54,630 nucleotides of DNA from an uncultured Pseudomonadota bacterium (GTDB lineage: Bacteria > Pseudomonadota > Gammaproteobacteria > Burkholderiales > Rhodocyclaceae): positions 1 through 54,630 of the forward strand of contig CAIQBG010000036.1 in the NCBI GenBank assembly GCA_903870055.1, read 5' to 3'. Positions 50,643 through 54,630 of the stretch are shown piece by piece. The translations under genes and the position numbers were made by a program. The notes under the pieces were generated by a model that searched no databases, was not told where the DNA came from, and was given only the letters and a program-made list of their open reading frames with translations. Each line of letters starts with the position of its first letter. The first letter of the stretch is position 1.

Positions 50643-51257
50643 ATGAAAAAACTAATCATCGCCGCCGCTATTGCCATCCCGGCATTGGCACTGGCAACTG
50701 AAGCAGCACCTGTAGTCCCTGCACCTCTGGCCGGACCGCCGTTTAAATTCACAACGTACAAGCCCGCTGGATCGCCACTAACCTTTGTGAGCCTTGTAGA
50801 AAGCCAACCTTCCCCGCAAGATCAGTACCAGGCCGTTTGTAACGGCACTTCAGACTCACCCAATGCCGCTATTCTTAAAGAAAGCTATTGTGGCGACATT
50901 AAGAATCCCAAGTCTCTTGAGCTATCACCCAAACAGCAGGCAATCTATGACGACTGGTTGCTGCAAAGTTTTTTGTACAGCAAACATCAAACCGCCGTGA
51001 TTTTTGAGAATAGTGCGCGTCACTACGGCCGTCCAGAACAAGGGTCTCCAGCATATCGCCCCCCGCTAACCGATAAAGAGTTCGAATCTGCGAAGCAAAG
51101 CGCAGGCATGGCTGCGTATTACGCCAATGAGGAGCGTAAGAAGTTCATCGCAACATTAAATGTCACCCAGGCCCGAACCATGCTTCTGACTAATTATGTG
51201 GCATGGATTGACCCATACTACGACTACAGTTTCCGAGATGAAGGGTGCGCAAAATGA
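50643..51257 (+). CDS. Exported protein of unknown function
   Basis: A 204-residue protein with a signal peptide (MKKLIIAAAIAIPALALA). The mature part has Cys residues (QAVCNGTSDS, KESYCGDIKN) and a helical C-terminal region (EFESAKQSAGMAAYYANEER; ARTMLLTNYVAWIDPYYDY). The start at 50643 after AAGGA is preferred over 50571 because it gives a normal signal peptide. It is coupled to the next gene by a 4-nt overlap, and both are probably envelope parts of the conjugation apparatus. Confidence 0.75.
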   Translation: MKKLIIAAAIAIPALALATEAAPVVPAPLAGPPFKFTTYKPAGSPLTFVSLVESQPSPQDQYQAVCNGTSDSPNAAILKESYCGDIKNPKSLELSPKQQAIYDDWLLQSFLYSKHQTAVIFENSARHYGRPEQGSPAYRPPLTDKEFESAKQSAGMAAYYANEERKKFIATLNVTQARTMLLTNYVAWIDPYYDYSFRDEGCAK

Positions 51258-52837
51258 AACGATTCATCTCATATTTGCTGATCGTTTGTCAGATCGGACT
51301 TGGAGTCATCATTCCAGGCATGCAAGCTCAAGCCGCCCCCGGAGAAATCTCCTGGAAAGAGCCCGATATTAAAGTGCATACGTTTGACGGGCTTTATGTC
51401 AAATACCTGATGCCTGAATGGAATACGCTCTCCAGCATGAAACTTCGCACGACTAGCGGGTACGACATGCGCATGGTCAACGGCCCAGGATGGATCACCA
51501 AAGGGCTGCGCGCTGGTGGACTTGCCGGATTAACCGACAATGAAATTGCCGGTGCCCTAGTCAGCTATGCCAACCAAACTGGTGCGATGGTCTATGGTCG
51601 GTATTCACCTGAACTGCATCAGTTACGTATTAGCGTTGTACGTATGGTTCGCCACGAAGGCACTAACGTGCTAGATATACAGGAACGACCTTTCGCTCCT
51701 GCCGATGGGCAATGGTTTATCTGGAAAAAGAAATTCCTGACGCCACTCGAAATGAAAGGCGCGAACCTGGGGAACAATCCATTTGTCGGCATGTCTACGG
51801 ACTCAACCGATCCTGTTTTTTACAACGTGGCCAATGTTGAAACAGCGATGGTGATCATGGGTCTGGCCAGCCAGTACTCCGGGATAATCAAAGGCGTAAT
51901 ATCACTTCTGGCTGTCGATCAGACTGACGTGAAACAAAAACAATCATCATCCGGCAGCTGGTTCCGCAGAACCGTTAAAACTGAAGTCGATGCTTACACC
52001 CAACCAACCTGGTTTGTTGGTCTTCCGAAGGATCAACAACCAGGTGGCATGGATCCGGCCTTTTGCGTCAAACCGTTGGCTACCTGCGATGCACCGGAAC
52101 ATGTCGTTTATTCCGGCCTGTCTTGGCGCAACTGGACCGGCGGTAACATGCCTGAACAACTGGATCACATCTATCACTGGGAATCAACCAATCGATCTTG
52201 GACACTTGGTGCGTTCACAATCTTGATTGCAGTAGCAGTAACTGTTGCGACCGCTGGTGCTGGCGGTGCTTTAGCGCTTGCTGGCATGGGCGGGGTGATT
52301 GGAGCCGGTACAGCTATCACGGCAGGAATTGCTGCAGGAGCTGTTTATGCTGGTGCCGGTATGGCGCAAGGTGGCGGTGGGCTTGGCATGACGCAGTCCA
52401 ATGTGGGTTACGGCAACATCGGTCGCAATCTGGCTCCTGCACAGTCTCCGAATGGTGAAGTACAAACCGGGATCAATAACGCCATCCAGAACGGTTATAT
52501 GGCCGCCAACCCTCAAAATTCCATCTCCGGCATTCAAAACGCCTACGCGGGGAACTGCCCTACCCAGTACACAGCAAAGCAATGTTGGGCCGCTGGGCTT
52601 AACCCTGGAAACATACTCCGTGCTGACGTCTACACTGAAATTAATGGCGTACTTCTGCTCCGAGATCGTTATGACTGGTGCAAAGGTGTGGGCTGGACAG
52701 GCCGTGATTTGAACCGTTGCGCAGCTGGAGCAAGAGACGGCAACAATCGGGATATTTACGGATCATACGTTGCCCCGCGCCTATCTCCTGAAGACAGCTA
52801 TATCATCAATACGTACTACGCCACTTGGCCTAACTGA
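51254..52837 (+). CDS. Large exported protein with the SGSWFRRTVKTEVDAY motif
   Basis: A 527-residue protein with a signal peptide (RFISYLLIVCQIGLGVIIPG, cleavage near MQAQA). Residues ~232-248 repeat the 17-residue motif of the 205-residue protein at 5466-6083. Residues ~310-375 are strongly hydrophobic and Gly/Ala-rich (GAFTILIAVAVTVATAGAGG; IGAGTAITAGIAAGAVYAGA), like a membrane-inserting hairpin. The C-terminal part is Cys-rich and polar. The shape recalls mating-pair-formation proteins, but no family is recognised. It ends 21 nt before the terminator. Confidence 0.75.
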   Translation: MKRFISYLLIVCQIGLGVIIPGMQAQAAPGEISWKEPDIKVHTFDGLYVKYLMPEWNTLSSMKLRTTSGYDMRMVNGPGWITKGLRAGGLAGLTDNEIAGALVSYANQTGAMVYGRYSPELHQLRISVVRMVRHEGTNVLDIQERPFAPADGQWFIWKKKFLTPLEMKGANLGNNPFVGMSTDSTDPVFYNVANVETAMVIMGLASQYSGIIKGVISLLAVDQTDVKQKQSSSGSWFRRTVKTEVDAYTQPTWFVGLPKDQQPGGMDPAFCVKPLATCDAPEHVVYSGLSWRNWTGGNMPEQLDHIYHWESTNRSWTLGAFTILIAVAVTVATAGAGGALALAGMGGVIGAGTAITAGIAAGAVYAGAGMAQGGGGLGMTQSNVGYGNIGRNLAPAQSPNGEVQTGINNAIQNGYMAANPQNSISGIQNAYAGNCPTQYTAKQCWAAGLNPGNILRADVYTEINGVLLLRDRYDWCKGVGWTGRDLNRCAAGARDGNNRDIYGSYVAPRLSPEDSYIINTYYATWPN

Positions 52838-52858
52838 AAGGCAGACACTAGTTGCAAG

Positions 52859-52881
52859 AAGGGCCGCTTATTGCGGCCCTT
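52859..52881. terminator. Stem-loop terminator between convergent genes
   Basis: AAGGGCCGC and GCGGCCCTT form a perfect 9-bp stem around TTATT. Only a short T run follows on the plus strand. It sits between the ends of the plus-strand 52837 gene and the minus-strand 52895 gene, so it may act in both directions. Confidence 0.7.
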
Positions 52882-52894
52882 TGACTTACGTTTC

Positions 52895-53548
52895 TTACAG
52901 CGGCGACTCTTTCAGACTAATTGCTGTGTCATTTGTCAGTTGTGCCAAACCCTTCTCTGAATATCGATCAAGCAGATTTGCTCGACCGAAAATAAACTTA
53001 TCTGTTTCAGATCGCGTTAATTTCCGAGGGTTTCCTGTCGGGGCAGATAGTTCAACAGTGTAGGTATTAATATACTTAACTCCCCAACCATCCATTCCAC
53101 CGGCAGTCCAGAACTGATTAACATGGATTGTCACTGGTATTGCGCTCGGATCATTGTCGCTAACCCGATAACCAGCTTTTCTGAACCCTGAAACCACAGC
53201 CTCTTTGACTTTTGAGGACACTGTCTGTCCGGGCGGCACAACTTCCATTGCATGATTAGCCCACTCTCCACCGTCACAACGACCTTGGCGTGCGTATGCC
53301 CTTGCCTTCAGGTCGGTATTCTTGAGTGCCTGTTCGCTATCGACTGATGGTGTCTCGCAGTCTCCAGCTTCATGCGGATAAACGAATTTCCGATTGTCCG
53401 TCACAGACACGATCTTAACGACGGGCCCGGTCGTTGGGTTAGCCACCACTGGCGTTTCAAGATTCGCGGTTGTCTGCACCATGGCACAACCTGTCACTTG
53501 GGTAACGGCTGCGATAGCTGCAATCGAAAGGAGTGTTTTAAAGTTCAT
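52895..53548 (-). CDS. Lipoprotein (YajG-like)
   Basis: A 217-residue lipoprotein: MNFKTLLSIAAIAAVTQVTG with the lipobox Cys following. A beta-rich domain follows (VVKIVSVTDNRKFVYPHEAG; TVSSKVKEAVVSGFRKAGYR, VTIHVNQFWTAGGMDGWG). The pattern of a short lipoprotein with 'VSSKVKEAV..GF.KAGYRV' resembles YajG/FlgO-like outer-membrane lipoproteins. The start at 53548 follows AAAGGAG on the minus strand. Its role in the element is unknown. Confidence 0.8.
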   Translation of the reverse strand: MNFKTLLSIAAIAAVTQVTGCAMVQTTANLETPVVANPTTGPVVKIVSVTDNRKFVYPHEAGDCETPSVDSEQALKNTDLKARAYARQGRCDGGEWANHAMEVVPPGQTVSSKVKEAVVSGFRKAGYRVSDNDPSAIPVTIHVNQFWTAGGMDGWGVKYINTYTVELSAPTGNPRKLTRSETDKFIFGRANLLDRYSEKGLAQLTNDTAISLKESPL

Positions 53549-53611
53549 GAGGTATCTCTGGAAGCCCTGGTACACATAAGAATTAACGCTTCAGCCGGAG
53601 TCTAGTTGACA

Positions 53612-53896
53612 CTATGCGGCCAATTTAAGCGGCTTAACCCTAATAGATTTGTGCTGTCGTGATGCCTCCCACAAATCCCAAGCTGATTGAATTCCTGCCC
53701 ACATTTCTGGAGTAGTCCCCAACCATTTGGACAAACGCAACGCCATTTCAGCACTTACCCCTGCCTTTTGATTGAGGATTTTCGACAACATAACACGTGT
53801 GATCCCTAGCTGAAGGGCAGCCTCGGTCACCGTCATTTCTTCCGGAATCCATTCCTTAAGTACAAGCCCTGGATGAGCTGGATTGTGCATTCTCAT
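53612..53896 (-). CDS. higA: HigA-family antitoxin
   Basis: A 94-residue antitoxin of the HigA/VapI type. It begins MRMHNPAHPGLVLKEWIPEE, then has the HTH TVTEAALQLGITRVMLSKIL and the typical EMALRLSKWLGTTPEMWAGI. It binds HigB and represses the operon. The gene follows higB by 10 nt, giving the reversed toxin-first order of higBA. The pair may stabilise the element in its host. Confidence 0.95.
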   Translation of the reverse strand: MRMHNPAHPGLVLKEWIPEEMTVTEAALQLGITRVMLSKILNQKAGVSAEMALRLSKWLGTTPEMWAGIQSAWDLWEASRQHKSIRVKPLKLAA

Positions 53897-53906
53897 GATT
53901 GCATCC

Positions 53907-54197
53907 TTAATGGTAGTCAACGTAATCGACAAGGACAACATCCTCATCGTCAAACATAAAGGTTAGACGCCAGTTTCCACTCACGTTCACACTAAAGTGC
54001 CCTTTGAGTTCAGACCGCCCCTTGTTGTGCAACGGGTGCAACTTCCAACTCGGAGCAGCCATATCCATAGGCCCTTTTGCATGTTCAAGAGCCGTTAGAA
54101 GCACCCTCAGTTTTGGGGCATGCCTGGATTGAATTCCTGCAATGCTCCCCTTCTCGAAGAATGCCTGAACGCCTTTGTGCCTAAATGATTTGATCAT
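53907..54197 (-). CDS. higB: HigB toxin, RelE/ParE superfamily
   Basis: A 96-residue toxin: MIKSFRHKGVQAFFEKGSIA, KLRVLLTALEHAKGPMDMAA, then GHFSVNVSGNWRLTFMFDDE and VVLVDYVDYH. This is the HigB signature; the family cleaves mRNA on the ribosome. It is transcribed with higA from the promoter at 54204-54232. Confidence 0.95.
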   Translation of the reverse strand: MIKSFRHKGVQAFFEKGSIAGIQSRHAPKLRVLLTALEHAKGPMDMAAPSWKLHPLHNKGRSELKGHFSVNVSGNWRLTFMFDDEDVVLVDYVDYH

Positions 54198-54203
54198 GCC
54201 GCC

Positions 54204-54232
54204 ATTGTAAATCGTAGATTTACAGTTTGCAA
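54204..54232 (-). promoter_or_regulatory. higBA promoter with operator
   Basis: Read on the minus strand: -35 TTGCAA (54232-54227), 17-nt spacer, -10 TACAAT (54209-54204), 7 nt before the higB ATG. A perfect 8-bp inverted repeat TGTAAATC/GATTTACA with 3-nt spacer covers 54206-54224, overlapping the -10 and most of the spacer, so it is the likely HigA operator. With the -10 this close to the ATG, the transcript would be nearly leaderless. Confidence 0.65.
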
Positions 54233-54242
54233 TACGTTTACA

Positions 54243-54485
54243 TCATCTCAATGCAATAACCTCGCCATACAACTTGCGCAAATGTCCATCGGACATATCA
54301 AGGATGGGCTCATACATGAAGGAGTTCAAGTGAATGTTCTCAGGAGTCATGAGGGCCACACGCTGCAAAACTTTGATCGTCGCTAGTTCTATGCCGAATA
54401 GTTCACGGAATTTATTCAAAAGCTTTGGAGTTTGATTGGAATCAATGCTTGCGACGTAGATTGGGTCGTTTATGCGATTAACCAT
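54243..54485 (-). pseudogene. Probably truncated gene next to a repeat-bordered element
   Basis: An 80-residue protein-like sequence (LLNKFRELFGIELATIKVLQ; PENIHLNSFMYEPILDMSDG; HLRKLYGEVIALR). It looks like the C-terminal part of a longer protein: the frame has no ribosome binding site and begins 6 nt from the start of repeated sequence at 54491-54540. It ends upstream of the higBA promoter. Family and function are not recognised; it may instead be a short complete gene. Confidence 0.4.
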
Positions 54486-54490
54486 GAAAC

Positions 54491-54540
54491 TGTCAAACAG
54501 CGTCCAATTCTTTCCACCTAACAGCGTCCAATAGTTTCCA
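54491..54540. repeat. Direct repeats, possible end of an IS21-family element
   Basis: Two 21-nt direct repeats, AACAGCGTCCAATTCTTTCCA (54496-54516, positions 14-15 differ in the second copy) and its variant at 54520-54540, are 19/21 identical and spaced 24 nt. The block starts with TG at 54491. Multiple short terminal repeats beginning TG are typical of IS21-family ends. The window stops 90 nt later, before any transposase, so identity is inferred. Confidence 0.4.
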
Positions 54541-54630
54541 GTTTGGGGGACGGTTTTTCATGGCTAGTGCGCTGCTTAAATCGGTATGAATCGTTCCCCG
54601 TTTCAAGAATGTCGCAGTGGTGAGTAACCC
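54541..54630. other. Unassigned sequence at the end of the window
   Basis: Ninety bases following the direct repeats with no supported gene. If the repeats are an IS end, this is internal to the mobile element. An ATG at 54560 opens a frame that closes after a few codons. Confidence 0.3.

Overview
The window looks like most of the backbone of a self-transmissible plasmid or integrative conjugative element from a proteobacterium, most likely beta- or gammaproteobacterial. The evidence is a P-type (VirB/VirD4) type IV secretion system (T4SS), an IncI/R64-like type IVb pilus operon, a MOBP/VirD2-like relaxase and a HigBA toxin-antitoxin pair. Coding density is very high, with many 1-4 nt start/stop overlaps. 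I see no rRNA, tRNA, CRISPR array, integrase, partition genes or antibiotic-resistance genes, so plasmid versus ICE cannot be settled from this window.

Layout. 0.1-1.4 kb: two helix-turn-helix replication-type genes. The second carries inside its coding sequence four iteron-like repeats flanked by three perfect DnaA boxes, which is a strong candidate for a lambda-O-like origin inside an initiator gene. 1.4-4.0 kb: a large protein with a KfrB-like tail, an HU homologue and an SSB-like protein. 4.0-19.5 kb: T4SS operon (virB2, virB3, two unknown genes, a TraG/VirD4-like ATPase, a 2.1-kb mixed-strand insert, virB4, a small membrane protein, virB5, 6, 8, 9, 10, two accessory genes, virB11). 19.5-34.4 kb: type IVb pilus operon (TcpQ/PilL-like lipoprotein, secretin PilN, PilO, a PilO/PulM-like protein, ATPase PilQ plus a truncated partial copy, PilR, prepilin PilS, pilin-like proteins, a PilT-like retraction ATPase, a PilP-like protein, a large secreted Cys/Trp-rich protein, prepilin peptidase PilU). 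34.3-36.6 kb: a mixed-strand segment with an HTH protein, unknown genes and a VirB1-like lytic transglycosylase on the minus strand.

36.7-50.3 kb is the DNA-processing region: VirD4 coupling protein, type IA topoisomerase, SSB, an 1119-residue primase-type/ArdC/metallopeptidase mosaic protein, an LPD7-type protein, a MobC-like accessory protein and the relaxase. 50.3-52.8 kb has an HU-like protein and two exported proteins, closed by a terminator. 52.9-54.5 kb is on the minus strand: a lipoprotein, HigBA with a readable promoter and operator, and a probably truncated gene next to what looks like the edge of an IS21-type element.

Inferred working of the system: the pilus brings cells into contact and could retract, the VirB channel spans the envelope, the relaxase/MobC complex with VirD4 delivers the single strand, and SSB, topoisomerase and the ArdC-type protein handle and protect the DNA in the recipient. 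The least explained parts are the in-gene origin, the partial pilQ duplication, the second coupling-type ATPase, the 17-residue motif shared by two exported proteins 46 kb apart, and the two mixed-strand inserts.
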